The position numbers and the translations under genes were made by a program. From Micromonospora vinacea (GTDB lineage: Bacteria; Actinomycetota; Actinomycetes; Mycobacteriales; Micromonosporaceae), in contig NZ_JADOTY010000001.1 in assembly GCF_015751785.1 (NCBI RefSeq), positions 5,332,001 through 5,396,000 of the forward strand: 64,000 bases of DNA. The letters run 5' to 3'. The notes below the pieces were generated by a model. That model ran no database searches. It had not been told where the DNA came from and saw nothing but the letters and a program-made list of their open reading frames with translations. Positions 44,959-53,809 of this stretch are shown piece after piece; position 1 is the first letter of the stretch; each line of letters opens with the position of its first letter.

Positions 44959-45278
44959 CGGCCGTCCTGGTCACGGCGGTGACCGCCCTGGCGTTGGTCA
45001 CCGGGGTGATCACCACGCTCAGCACCGGGGCGCTGCGCGTCGGCGTCCGGGTACTGCTGGACCTGCTCACAGCGGCCGGCCTGCTCCGGCTCGCCGGCGA
45101 TCCGGGTTGGAACGGCCTGGCCGGCGCTGTCGCGATCATCGCCCTGCGTCAGCTGCTCGGGGCGGCGTTGAGCGGCGCACCGCCATGGTCCGGCCGACAA
45201 TCCCCGGCGCGCTGCGCCGAGGACGATCACCACCTACCGTTGGCGTCGACAGGTGAAACCGGGAAAGCGGGAGGATGA
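44955..45278 (+). CDS. Small membrane protein
   Basis: GTG at 44955 overlaps the previous stop. The 107-residue product has three hydrophobic stretches (about 3-25, 32-47 and 55-75) and a soluble C-terminal tail of about 30 residues. I do not recognise a family. The coupling to the DUF1622 gene suggests a shared role. Confidence 0.55.
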   Translation: MTAVLVTAVTALALVTGVITTLSTGALRVGVRVLLDLLTAAGLLRLAGDPGWNGLAGAVAIIALRQLLGAALSGAPPWSGRQSPARCAEDDHHLPLASTGETGKAGG

Positions 45279-45282
45279 CCAC

Positions 45283-45480
45283 ATGGGCCGGCACGACGAA
45301 CCCAACGAGTACGGCTTCGCCGGCGATGGCACCGCTCCGGAGCCGCCGCCCGGCGGGAAGGCCGATGAGCAGGATCGCGCCGAGGCGGTGGCGGTGCCGG
45401 GCGACGACCTGACCGGGCCGACGGCCGATGCGTTGGCCGAGGAGACCGAGGACCTGCCGCCCGCCGACCGTCGCCGCTGA
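45283..45480 (+). CDS. Small acidic hypothetical protein
   Basis: ATG at 45283 follows a GGGAGGA site and gives 65 residues, highly acidic and Pro-rich (MGRHDEPNEYGFAGDGTAPEPPP) with no predicted structure. It is probably the last gene of the preceding operon. The protein looks intrinsically disordered. Confidence 0.55.
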   Translation: MGRHDEPNEYGFAGDGTAPEPPPGGKADEQDRAEAVAVPGDDLTGPTADALAEETEDLPPADRRR

Positions 45481-45591
45481 GCGCAGACCCGCGCGGTTGG
45501 TGCCCGGCGCGGCCCGCCGGCGAGACCGCACTCGCCGGCCGGGCGGCCGCCTCGGCGTCCGGTGCGTGCCGAGCCCGCGCCGCCGGGGCGG

Positions 45592-46950
45592 TCAGCGGGC
45601 GTCGGGGTGCTGGTAGACGTCGGGTACGCCGTCCCCGTCGGCGTCCAGCCGCTCCCGTTCGGCCACCAGCCGGTACGCCGCGTTGCGGCGGGCGAGCACC
45701 ATGGCGGCCAGCCCGGCGGAGATCACCGAGCCGAGCAGCACTGCCGCCTTGACCCGGTCGTCGGCCGTGCTGCCCGCCCCGAAGGCCAGGTCGCCGATGA
45801 GCAGCGAGACGGTGAACCCGACGCCGGCCAGCAGGGCGATGCCGAGCAGGTCGGCCCAGGTGATGTCCTCGTCCAGTTCGGCGCGGGTGAACCGGGCCAG
45901 CAGGTACGTCGAGCCGAAGATGCCGATGCTCTTGCCGAACACCAGGCCGGCGACGATGGCGATCACGATCGGGTCGCGCAGCAGGGCGCCCAGGTCGGTG
46001 CCGCGCAGGGTGACCCCGGCGGCGAACAGGGCGAAGATCGGCACTGCGACGCCGGCCGACACCGGTCGCCAGCGATGCTCCAGGCGGGCGGCGAGCCCAC
46101 CCTCGCCCGCCTCGGCACTGGCGGTGGCTGGCTGGCCGCCCCCCTTCGGTCGACGTGCGAGCACCGGGACCGTGAACCCGAGCAGGACACCGGCCACCGT
46201 GGCGTGCACCCCCGAGGCGTGCATCAGTGTCCAGGCGGCGATCGCGAGGGGGATCAGCGCCCACCACCAGGTACGCCCGCGCTGCACCAGCGCCGCGAAG
46301 AGGCCGATCGCCGCCAGGGCGGCGAGCAGCGGAACGGGATGGAATTCCGCGGTGTAGAAGATCGCGATGATGGTGATCGCGAACAGGTCGTCGACCACCG
46401 CGAGGGTGAGCAGGAATGCGCGCAGGCCCTGGGGCAGATGTGAGCTGACCACCGCGAGCACGGCGAGCGCGAAGGCGATGTCGGTGGCGGTCGGAATTGC
46501 CCACCCGCGTAGGCCCTCCCCGCCCGCGCTCAGCACCACCCCCACGTAGATCAGCGCCGGCAGCAGCATCCCGCCGAGCGCGGCCGCGATCGGCAGGGCG
46601 GCCCGGCGCGGGTCGCGGAGGTCACCGGCGACGAACTCCCGTTTGAGCTCCAGGCCCACCACGAAGAAGAAGATGGCCAGCAGGCCGTCAGCCGCCCAGG
46701 TGGCCAGATCCAGGTCGAGGTGCCAGGGCGCGCCGGGCCAGGGCACGACGTCGCCGAGCCGCGTGTACGAGTCGGACCACGGCGAGTTGGCCCAGACGAG
46801 CGCGATCACGGCGCCCGACAGCAGCAGCGCGCCGCCGACGGTCTCGGTACGCAGCACGTCGGCCAGGTGCCGGGCCTCCGGCCAGGACGAGCGGGAGAAG
46901 AGCCGGATCTTCGGGGGACGCGGCTTTGAGGGTGGGGTGCGGGAGGTCAT
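45592..46950 (-). CDS. nhaA: Na+/H+ antiporter NhaA
   Basis: The 452-residue product has about twelve membrane helices. The hallmarks are GWAIPTATDIAFALAVLAV, with the ion-binding region, LAVVDDLFAITIIAIFYT with the two adjacent Asp, and GKSIGIFGSTYLLARF. It exchanges sodium for protons across the membrane for pH and salt tolerance. The C-terminal 20 residues (LDADGDGVPDVYQHPDAR) look like an added short acidic tail. It converges on the small acidic gene. Confidence 0.92.
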   Translation of the reverse strand: MTSRTPPSKPRPPKIRLFSRSSWPEARHLADVLRTETVGGALLLSGAVIALVWANSPWSDSYTRLGDVVPWPGAPWHLDLDLATWAADGLLAIFFFVVGLELKREFVAGDLRDPRRAALPIAAALGGMLLPALIYVGVVLSAGGEGLRGWAIPTATDIAFALAVLAVVSSHLPQGLRAFLLTLAVVDDLFAITIIAIFYTAEFHPVPLLAALAAIGLFAALVQRGRTWWWALIPLAIAAWTLMHASGVHATVAGVLLGFTVPVLARRPKGGGQPATASAEAGEGGLAARLEHRWRPVSAGVAVPIFALFAAGVTLRGTDLGALLRDPIVIAIVAGLVFGKSIGIFGSTYLLARFTRAELDEDITWADLLGIALLAGVGFTVSLLIGDLAFGAGSTADDRVKAAVLLGSVISAGLAAMVLARRNAAYRLVAERERLDADGDGVPDVYQHPDAR

Positions 46951-47287
46951 CTACGGGCTCACCTATAGGGGTCGGGACGGCAGGGATCCACTCGCCGACC
47001 AGACTTCCCGGCACACCGTTGTCGACCCTATCCGCCGGCGGGGTCGTCGGCGACCGCTGGGCCGATCGGACGCCATCCGGTCGGCCCTGGACTTTTCCCG
47101 GGTGTCGCCGCAGCCGAATGGACGTTTGTCGGGTTGGTCATGCGGGAGCAGATCTCGCTACCGGAAAATAGATAACTCCGGACATAAGCCGTATGAGCCG
47201 CTTTAATGGTTTCACGAGTTTAGAGACGACCTTGGGGGTTTTCGTGAAGTTCTTTGCCGTAACCGGACCGGCACGGGGGCGCTCCTG
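46951..47287. other. AT-enriched leader before the exopolysaccharide cluster
   Basis: No gene lies in these 337 bp between the divergent nhaA and the Wzc-like gene. The part at about 47155-47260 is noticeably AT-richer than the rest of the window and is the probable promoter of the polysaccharide cluster. A specific box could not be assigned. Confidence 0.45.
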
Positions 47288-48751
47288 ATGGACCTGCTCC
47301 GCCAATTGCGCCACGTGCGTCGGCACTGGTGGGTCGCGCTGGTCACGGTCATGGTGGCTCTCGGCGTCTCGGCGTTCCTGACCGTACGGGCCCAACCTCG
47401 CTACGTCGCCTCGGTGACCTTCTTCGTCACCACCCCCAGCACCGGCGTCACCGACGCCTATCAGGGTGGCCTCTTCCTCCAGCAGCGCGTCAAGTCGTAC
47501 GCCGACCTGCTCAGCAGCGACCGGCTGGCGCAGAGCGTGGTGGCCGAGACCCCGGTCGGCCTCACCGCGGACGAGGTGCAGCGCCGGGTGAGCACCTCCA
47601 CCGAGACGGGCACCGTTCTGCTGCGGGCGTCGGTCACCGACACCGACCAGACCCGCGCGTTGCGCGTGACGGAAAGCCTCGCCAACAAGTTCGTCGAACT
47701 CGTACAGAAGGTGGAGACGACGCCGGAGGGCAAGACGCCCATCAAGATTGAAATGGTCAGTGGTCCGCGGGTCAGCGCCGACCCCGTCTCGCCACAGCCG
47801 GTCCGCAATCTCACCCTCGGTGGCCTGGTCGGCCTGATCCTCGGCATCGGTCTGGCGATCCTGCGCGGCGTCGCCGACGTCCGACTGCGCGACGCGGCCG
47901 GCCTGCAACGCGCCACTGGCAGCCCGCTGCTCGGTGAGATTCCGTTCGAGGCCAACGCCCGCAGCGCCCCGCTGATCGTGGGCGACGCGGCGACCTCGGC
48001 GCGCGCCGAGGCGGTCCGCAAGCTGCGGACCAACCTGCGCTTCGTGGACGTCCACGAGCCGGCCCGGGTCATCGCGGTGACCAGCGCCCTGCAGGGCGAG
48101 GGCAAGACCACCCTCTCCTGCAACCTGGCCATCGCGCTGGCCGAGGCGGGTTGGAGGGTGCTGCTGGTCGACGCCGACCTGCGCCGCCCGAAGGTCGACG
48201 ACTACCTGGGCCTGGACGCCGGCGTCGGCCTCACCGACGTGCTCGTCGGCGACGTGAAGGTGGGCGACGTCGTACAGCGCTGGGGAGACAAGTCGTTGCT
48301 GGTGCTGCCCAGCGGGTCGGCCCCGCCGAACCCGAGCGAGCTGCTCGGTTCCAAGGCCATGTCGGACCTGCTGCTGGCGCTGCGGGAGTCGGCGGACATC
48401 GTGATCATCGACACCGCGCCGCTGCTCGCGGTGACCGACGGTGTGGTGGTGGCCGTGCAGGCCGACGGCGCACTGCTGGTGACCCAGCAGGGCCGTACCT
48501 CACGGACCCAGGTCGCCGCGGCGGCCCGGTCGCTGCACTCGGTCTCGGTCCGGCTGCTCGGCTGCGTGCTGAACATGGCCAAGGTGGCCAAGGCCGAGGC
48601 GTACCAGTACGAGGCCTACCGGGTGGTCGCCTCGACCGCCGAGACGTCGGTGCCGGCCGACCGGGCCGCGTCCGGCCGGCACAGCGCGACCGCCGGCGGG
48701 GTCAACGGTGTCCCCGACCACACCCAGGAACTCACCCGGCTGCCCCGATGA
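47288..48751 (+). CDS. Polysaccharide co-polymerase with tyrosine autokinase (Wzc/CapAB-like fusion)
   Basis: The 487-residue protein has a Wzz-type chain-length domain (about 1-200) with membrane helices at about 16-34 and 178-198. A BY-kinase domain follows: Walker A ALQGEGKTT (about 265-275), Walker A' LLVDADLRRPKV, and Walker B VIIDTAPLL (about 373). Three tyrosines in AYQYEAYRV (about 437-445) are the candidate autophosphorylation cluster. It controls polysaccharide export and length. Its last 20 bp overlap the 3' end of the convergent phosphatase gene. Confidence 0.9.
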   Translation: MDLLRQLRHVRRHWWVALVTVMVALGVSAFLTVRAQPRYVASVTFFVTTPSTGVTDAYQGGLFLQQRVKSYADLLSSDRLAQSVVAETPVGLTADEVQRRVSTSTETGTVLLRASVTDTDQTRALRVTESLANKFVELVQKVETTPEGKTPIKIEMVSGPRVSADPVSPQPVRNLTLGGLVGLILGIGLAILRGVADVRLRDAAGLQRATGSPLLGEIPFEANARSAPLIVGDAATSARAEAVRKLRTNLRFVDVHEPARVIAVTSALQGEGKTTLSCNLAIALAEAGWRVLLVDADLRRPKVDDYLGLDAGVGLTDVLVGDVKVGDVVQRWGDKSLLVLPSGSAPPNPSELLGSKAMSDLLLALRESADIVIIDTAPLLAVTDGVVVAVQADGALLVTQQGRTSRTQVAAAARSLHSVSVRLLGCVLNMAKVAKAEAYQYEAYRVVASTAETSVPADRAASGRHSATAGGVNGVPDHTQELTRLPR

Positions 48752-49286
48752 GCGCGGCGAGGGGTCGCAGCGACCGTTCGATCTCCTCGGCGCAGCGTCG
48801 GAAGTCGGCGGGAGTACCGCCGATCGGGTCCCGAAGGTCGTCCTCGTCCGGGGCGGCGGGTTGCAGCCGTCCCCGGGCCTGGGCGGCGGCGGCGATCGCC
48901 GCCCGCAACGGGTCGTCGGCCGAGTCGGCGGGCGGCTCAGCCGCGGCGGCCAGCCGGCCGAACTGGCGCAGCGTGAATGTCCGGTGCAGCGCTCCCGGCG
49001 CCAACGCGGTGCAGACCGAGCGTTGGCGTCGGGTCGCGGTCAGCACGAGCGTCGCGTCGACCAGGTACTCGGGGCGCAAGCCCCGGGTCCGGAACGCCGC
49101 CGGGTCCGCGCCGCTCTCGGTAGCGACCTCCATGGCGTACGGGTGCATGGCCAGGCCGTCGATCGCGTCGGTGCCGGCGCTGGCCACCTCGACGGGTCGG
49201 TCGGCCAGCAGCCGGCGGGCCAGGTACTCGGCCATCGGCGACCGGCACAGGTTGGCGTGGCAGACGAACAACACGCGATCAGCCAT
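48732..49286 (-). CDS. Low-molecular-weight protein tyrosine phosphatase
   Basis: ATG at 49286 follows GAGAGGGG and gives 184 residues. The catalytic loop is VCHANLCRS (Cys9, Arg15, C-x5-R), close to the N-terminus as in this fold. The general acid is in DPIGGTPADF. It probably removes phosphate from the Wzc-like kinase. The two genes converge and overlap by 20 bp at their 3' ends, so transcription of one could interfere with the other. The family is usually about 150-170 residues, so this is slightly long. Confidence 0.9.
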   Translation of the reverse strand: MADRVLFVCHANLCRSPMAEYLARRLLADRPVEVASAGTDAIDGLAMHPYAMEVATESGADPAAFRTRGLRPEYLVDATLVLTATRRQRSVCTALAPGALHRTFTLRQFGRLAAAAEPPADSADDPLRAAIAAAAQARGRLQPAAPDEDDLRDPIGGTPADFRRCAEEIERSLRPLAALIGAAG

Positions 49287-49454
49287 CGGTGCCCCTCTCA
49301 TCGGTACGGACACGGGCGCTCGCACCGTGGGGGCGGTGCGTCGACGCCGGTGGCCGTGCGGTGAGGGGTTGTCGGCATCGTACGCGGGCCGGGCACGCGT
49401 CGGTCGTGGTGCCGCGCCGGCCGCCGGCGATCCCTCCGGGACGGGGGCGTACCG

Positions 49455-50720
49455 GTGAAGATCGGCATTCTCTCGTACCACTTCCCGCCCGAGCCGGCGT
49501 TCATCCCGGGGAGCCTCGCCGAGGAGTTGGCCGCGCGGGGGCACGAGGTACGGGTCCTCACCGGCTTTCCGGACTACCCCGGCGGGCACGTCTATCCCGG
49601 TTGGCGGCAGCGGTGGTACCACGAGACGCACAGCCAACGCCTGAGCGTCCGGCGGGTGCCCCGGTATCCCGGGGGCGCCGCCTCCGTCGGCGGCCGGATG
49701 GCCAGCTACCTCTCCTTCGCCGGCAGCGCGGGGCTGGTCGCACGCCGGTTCCTCGGCGACGTGGACGCGCTCTACGTCTTCCAACTGCCGGCGACGACGT
49801 TCGCCGCCGCCGCTGTGCTCCGGTTGCTCGGGCGGGTGCCGGCGGTGCTGCACGTGCAGGACGTCTGGGCCCGGGACGGCGCGGATGAGGGCGGCGAGGG
49901 GCGCTGGGCGGCGCGGATGGGCAGCGCGATGTCGCGGATCTACCGCACCGCGGCGCGCATCGCGGTCGCCGCGCCCTCGATGCGGGACCTGGTGGTCGCC
50001 GCCGGCGCCGACCCGACCCGGGTCCGACTGGTGCTGAACTGGACCGACGAGCGGATCTTCCACCCGGCGACGCCCGGCGCGGCGGCCCGCCAGCTGGTCC
50101 GTCGGGACGGTCGGTGCGTGGTGATGCACGCCGGGACCATCGGCGCGCGGCAGGGGCTGGAGACGGCGGTCCGGGCGGCGGCGGCGCTGGACCGGACGAT
50201 GGATCTGGTCCTGGTCGGTTCGGGCGCGGCGGAGCGGCGGGTGCGGGGGCTCGCCGCCGAGTTGGGCGCGGAAAACGTCCGCTTCCTGGAGCGGCGCTCG
50301 CCGGTGGACATGCCCGAGCTGTACGCCGCCGCCGACTACCAGCTGGTCATGGTGCGTGACCTTCCGGAGCTGCGCGGCACGGTGCCCGGCAAGCTCCAGG
50401 CCGCGCTCTCCTGCGCCGCACCGGTGATCGCGTCGGCCGGCGGCGACACGGCCGAGCTGGTCGAACGGGCTCGGGCCGGGTTGTCCTGCCCACCGGAGGA
50501 CTGGGCGGCGCTGGCCGACCGGTTCTGGTTGGCCGCCACCATCCCGCCGCCGACCCGCACCGAGATGGGTCGGCGGGGGCGGGCCGCGTACCTGCGGGAG
50601 ATGTCGCTGCCGGCCGGCGTGGACCAGATCGAACGGCTGTTGCACGAGGCGGCCGGGCGTGTCGCGCAGCCGTCACGGAACCACGAAGAAAACTCGCTAA
50701 AAGGACGACAATCGCAATAA
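49455..50720 (+). CDS. Glycosyltransferase, GT4 type (WbuB-like)
   Basis: GTG at 49455 gives 421 residues. The N-terminal GT-B domain has MKIGILSYHFPPEPAFIPGSLAEELAARGHEVRVLTGFPDYP. The C-terminal domain has CVVMHAGTIGARQGLETAVRAA, LVLVGSGAAERRV, and GTVPGKLQAALSCAAPVIAS. It adds a sugar to a growing polysaccharide or lipid-linked precursor. It lies within the polysaccharide cluster. The donor sugar is unknown. Confidence 0.88.
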   Translation: MKIGILSYHFPPEPAFIPGSLAEELAARGHEVRVLTGFPDYPGGHVYPGWRQRWYHETHSQRLSVRRVPRYPGGAASVGGRMASYLSFAGSAGLVARRFLGDVDALYVFQLPATTFAAAAVLRLLGRVPAVLHVQDVWARDGADEGGEGRWAARMGSAMSRIYRTAARIAVAAPSMRDLVVAAGADPTRVRLVLNWTDERIFHPATPGAAARQLVRRDGRCVVMHAGTIGARQGLETAVRAAAALDRTMDLVLVGSGAAERRVRGLAAELGAENVRFLERRSPVDMPELYAAADYQLVMVRDLPELRGTVPGKLQAALSCAAPVIASAGGDTAELVERARAGLSCPPEDWAALADRFWLAATIPPPTRTEMGRRGRAAYLREMSLPAGVDQIERLLHEAAGRVAQPSRNHEENSLKGRQSQ

Positions 50721-50730
50721 CGGTACGAAC

Positions 50731-50761
50731 TTCCCTGAGGCGTGCTAAGAACGTCAGGGAA
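50731..50761. other. Stem-loop between the glycosyltransferase and DUF4012 genes
   Basis: TTCCCTGA (50731-50738) and TCAGGGAA (50754-50761) form a perfect 8-bp stem with a 15-base loop, 38 bp before the DUF4012 start. It could modulate expression of the downstream gene or be a weak terminator. Confidence 0.4.
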
Positions 50762-50799
50762 ATCGACCTTCTGTCCGATTCCGCGAACGGGAGTGTGGT

Positions 50800-52584
50800 G
50801 TGACGGTGAGTGAACGACCGATCCGGCGGCGGAGCCGGTCCCGGCGTCGTCGGCGGGCCCGACTGCGACGGGCCCTCCTTGGCGCCCTGGTGGTCGGCTC
50901 GCTGCTGCTGACGACCGGCGGGTGGATCGGCTTCCGCGGCTGGCAGGCGCGCAACCACCTGCTCAATGCCGCTGGCCTGGCCCGAGAGCTGAGCGCCCAG
51001 ATCGTCGGTGGGGACACCGACCGTGCCCTGCGGACGCTCGCCGCCCTCCAGGAGCAGGCCGGCGCTGCCCGCACGGCGACGGCCGACCCGAGTTGGCAAC
51101 TCGGACGACGTACGCCGCTCGCCGGCGACGACCTCGACGCCGTCGCGCAGATCGCCGTGGCCATCGACGAACTGGCCCGACATGCGTTCCCGACCCTGCT
51201 CCGGACGGACCTGGCCAGCCTGGTGCCGTCCGGCGGCCGGGTGGACCTCGCCCGACTCGCCGCCGTCTCCACGCAGCTGACCGGGGTCCACGAGTCGGTG
51301 CAACGTACCCGCCAGAACCTGGCGGCGGTGCCAGCCGACAGCCTGGTCAGCCAGATCCGGCAGGCGCTGACCGACCTGCGCGACGAGATCGACCGATTGG
51401 CCAGCCTCACCACGGCCGCCGACCAGGGAGCCCGCCTGCTCCCGCCGCTGCTCGGCGCGAACGGCCCACGCCGCTACCTACTCGTCTCGCAGAACCTCGC
51501 CGAGCTGCGCGCCACCGGCGGCATGTTCGGCGCGTACGCGATGATCGAGGCGGAGAACGGCAAGGTGAAGATGGGTAAGCAGGGCAGCAGTGCCTCGCTC
51601 GGCCGGTTCACCCCGGCGGTGAAGGTGCCCGCCGAAACCCGAGCCCTCTGGACGGACCTGCCCGGCATCTATCCCGCCGACGTCAACCTCTCCCCGCACT
51701 TCCCGACCGCCGCGACGCTGTACCGCGAGATGTTCCGCCGCAAGACCGGCACCACAGTCGACGGGGTGCTCGCCGTCGACCCGGTGGTGCTGTCCTACCT
51801 GCTCAAGGCGACCGGTCCGGTGCTGGTGCCCGGCGGTGTCCCGCTCGCCAGCGAGAAGGTCGTGCAGACCCTGCTCAACGACAGCTACCAGCGCCTCGAC
51901 GTCAAACAGCAGGACGACTTCTTCGCGGCGTCGGCCGCCTCGGTGTTCGACACCTTCTTCAAGAAGAATGTCAACCCACGGGTGTTGTTGTCCGCATTTG
52001 ACCGTGCTATCACCGAACGCCGGATATTGTTCTGGAGTGCCCGACCTGAGGAACAGCGGACATTCGGCGAGAGCCGGATGGCCGGGACGCTTCCGGAACA
52101 GGACACCGTGCCGACTGTCGGCGTGTTCCTCAACGACGGCAGCGGCGCGAAGCTCGGCTACTACCTGCGGCCGACGGCGAACCTGACGGTCGGCGAATGC
52201 CGGTCGGACGGCCGCCGTGAGCTCCGGCTGCGGGTGACCCTGCGCTCAACTGCACCGAAGTCCGGACTTAGCGAATCCGTTCTCGGCCTCGGTCTGGCTG
52301 GCGATCCGTACACCGCCCGCACGTTGGTGTCGATCTTCAGCCCGGCAGGTGGAGCGGTGCTCGAGGCCCGACTGGACGGGGCCGAAACGGCGCTCGGCAG
52401 CGGCACCGAACGCCGCCGCCAGGTGGCGACGGCCAGCGTCGACATCGGCCCCGGTGCCGAGAAGGCGCTGGAAGTCACGGTGCTGACGGCCAAGACCGGC
52501 GTCGGGCAGGCCGAGCTGTGGCTGACCCCCACCGCTAGCCCCTGGACCACCCAAGTTCATTCCGCACCAAGCTGTGATCAGTAG
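50800..52584 (+). CDS. Secreted/membrane DUF4012 protein
   Basis: GTG at 50800 gives 594 residues. A basic start (RRRSRSRRRRRARLRR) is followed by one membrane helix (about 27-45). The extracellular part has a helical segment (about 50-210) and the DUF4012 core (about 215-460) with GPRRYLLVSQNLAELRATGGMFGAY and LPGIYPADVNLSPHFPTAA. Family members sit in polysaccharide clusters of Gram-positives and may act in polymer attachment or transfer, since related LytR-like folds do so. The catalytic role is unproven. Confidence 0.85.
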   Translation: MTVSERPIRRRSRSRRRRRARLRRALLGALVVGSLLLTTGGWIGFRGWQARNHLLNAAGLARELSAQIVGGDTDRALRTLAALQEQAGAARTATADPSWQLGRRTPLAGDDLDAVAQIAVAIDELARHAFPTLLRTDLASLVPSGGRVDLARLAAVSTQLTGVHESVQRTRQNLAAVPADSLVSQIRQALTDLRDEIDRLASLTTAADQGARLLPPLLGANGPRRYLLVSQNLAELRATGGMFGAYAMIEAENGKVKMGKQGSSASLGRFTPAVKVPAETRALWTDLPGIYPADVNLSPHFPTAATLYREMFRRKTGTTVDGVLAVDPVVLSYLLKATGPVLVPGGVPLASEKVVQTLLNDSYQRLDVKQQDDFFAASAASVFDTFFKKNVNPRVLLSAFDRAITERRILFWSARPEEQRTFGESRMAGTLPEQDTVPTVGVFLNDGSGAKLGYYLRPTANLTVGECRSDGRRELRLRVTLRSTAPKSGLSESVLGLGLAGDPYTARTLVSIFSPAGGAVLEARLDGAETALGSGTERRRQVATASVDIGPGAEKALEVTVLTAKTGVGQAELWLTPTASPWTTQVHSAPSCDQ

Positions 52585-52597
52585 GAGGGAACCAATC

Positions 52598-53227
52598 ATG
52601 CGGCTATCCCGCATCATCATGGCGCTCACGGTCGGCCTGGCCGTGGTGGCCGTGCCGACGGCAGCGGGGGCGGCACAGCCGCAGCCGACGCCCAGCGCGA
52701 CCACCGACCCGCCGCAACCGCCGCCGTACCCGCCGACCACCGCGTCGTTGACCGTCAACCGTCCGACGATCTACCTCGGCGAGACGGTCGTGCTGACCGG
52801 TACCAACTTCGGCCCGAACGAGACCGTCGACATCACCGTGACGGTCACCCCGTTCGCCGCCCCGGCTGGCGGTGCGGCTCCGGCTCGCCGCAGCGACGGC
52901 AGCACCGTGGCCATGGCTCCGGTGGCCTACCAGGCGAGCGCGCCCTTGCACTTCACGGCCTACACCGACGGCCAGGGCCGCTTCACCAAGCACTACAAGC
53001 CGTCGGTGACGGGTCTGCTGACCTTCACCGCCACGGGCCGGGAGTCCGGCCGTACCGCCTCCACCGAGCTGCGGGTGCTGCACAAGAAGCAGCCGCTGCC
53101 CGTCACGGGTGACAGCCTCGGCACGCCCATGAAGCTCGGCGGCGGCCTGGTCGGCGCCGGAGCGGTCATGCTGCTGCTGACCCTGGCCTGGCGTCGCCGC
53201 CAGCGCTTCGGTGGTGCGGCGCTCTAA
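52598..53227 (+). CDS. LPXTG-anchored surface protein
   Basis: ATG at 52598 follows GTAGGAGGGA and gives 209 residues. A signal peptide (about 1-26) is followed by a Pro-rich stretch and an Ig-like domain (about 50-165: LTVNRPTIYLGETVVLTGTNF). The C-terminal sorting signal is LPVTGDS, a hydrophobic helix (GGGLVGAGAVMLLLTLAW) and a basic tail RRRQR. A sortase would link it to peptidoglycan. It is probably expressed with the DUF4012 gene (13 bp apart). No sortase gene is in the window. Confidence 0.85.
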   Translation: MRLSRIIMALTVGLAVVAVPTAAGAAQPQPTPSATTDPPQPPPYPPTTASLTVNRPTIYLGETVVLTGTNFGPNETVDITVTVTPFAAPAGGAAPARRSDGSTVAMAPVAYQASAPLHFTAYTDGQGRFTKHYKPSVTGLLTFTATGRESGRTASTELRVLHKKQPLPVTGDSLGTPMKLGGGLVGAGAVMLLLTLAWRRRQRFGGAAL

Positions 53228-53262
53228 TCCACACCATCGGGCTGTGCCCGGATCGCACTGAA

Positions 53263-53298
53263 GCTGGCGCCCGTCGGAACACTCCGACGGGCGCCAGC
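53263..53298 (+). terminator. Terminator after the LPXTG gene
   Basis: A perfect 16-bp stem (53263-53278 with 53283-53298) with an ACAC loop, followed by GTCCGTTTTG, lies 36 bp after the stop at 53227. The duplicated cassette begins just after it. Confidence 0.85.
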
Positions 53299-53335
53299 CT
53301 GTCCGTTTTGCAGGTTTTATGCGGTCAGCCCAATG

Positions 53336-53414
53336 GTGATCGACTCGCGTTTCATGACGTCGGGGTGTCGGGGAGTCCGGGACACCCCGACTTCCGTGAA
53401 CCCGAGTGGATCAC
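53336..53414. repeat. Nested palindrome at the start of copy A
   Basis: The outer arms are 53336-53347 and 53403-53414 (11 of 12 paired); the inner arms, GTCGGGGTGTC and its complement, are 53359-53369 and 53381-53391. A diverged version lies at 62072-62150. It looks like a REP-type element or terminator. Confidence 0.7.
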
Positions 53415-53512
53415 CCGGTGAGGGGCGATTCGACGCCGTACGTCCGGCACTGTGTGGGCGGTCTGTCCGATGGTGGGTGCTTGTGGGTTGTGACCGGGTG
53501 TACCGGTGGGCT

Positions 53513-53809
53513 GGAATCATGGCCGGGTCGGGGTCGTTGCATACCCTGACGATCGCAGCACCACCCGGCCCGCCGCCCCGCCCGACGGGGCTGGTGGCGC
53601 AGGTTGGAATGCCGGCCTCCGCCCGGTCGTTAGAGTCCCCACGAACGACCGCGGGCACCGCCACGATGAGGGTGCCGGCAGGTGGGCCACCCCGGAATCA
53701 CCCCGGCCCCCGGGTCGTTGCAGTCCCCACGAACGGCCGCAGGCGCCGCCACCACAAGGGTGCGCCGATGGATGGGCCACCCCGGAATGACCCCGGCCCC
53801 CCGGTCGTT
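53513..53809 (+). promoter_or_regulatory. Array of four GGAAT-N18-GTT promoter-like units (copy A)
   Basis: GGAAT begins at 53513, 53606, 53694 and 53784, and GTT follows after exactly 18 bases each time (at 53536, 53629, 53717 and 53807). The units are 93, 88 and 90 bp apart. GGAAT-N18-GTT is the consensus spacing for SigR/SigH-class ECF sigma factors. Each -10 lies in a conserved GGTCGTT, and in units 2 and 3 this pairs with a downstream AACGRCC to form a hairpin. The array precedes the 185-aa gene by about 180 bp. Confidence 0.6.

Noticed and set aside
53606..53783. A CRISPR array
   Set aside because: The repeats are about 90 bp long, diverged and have no unique spacers, and no cas genes are present.
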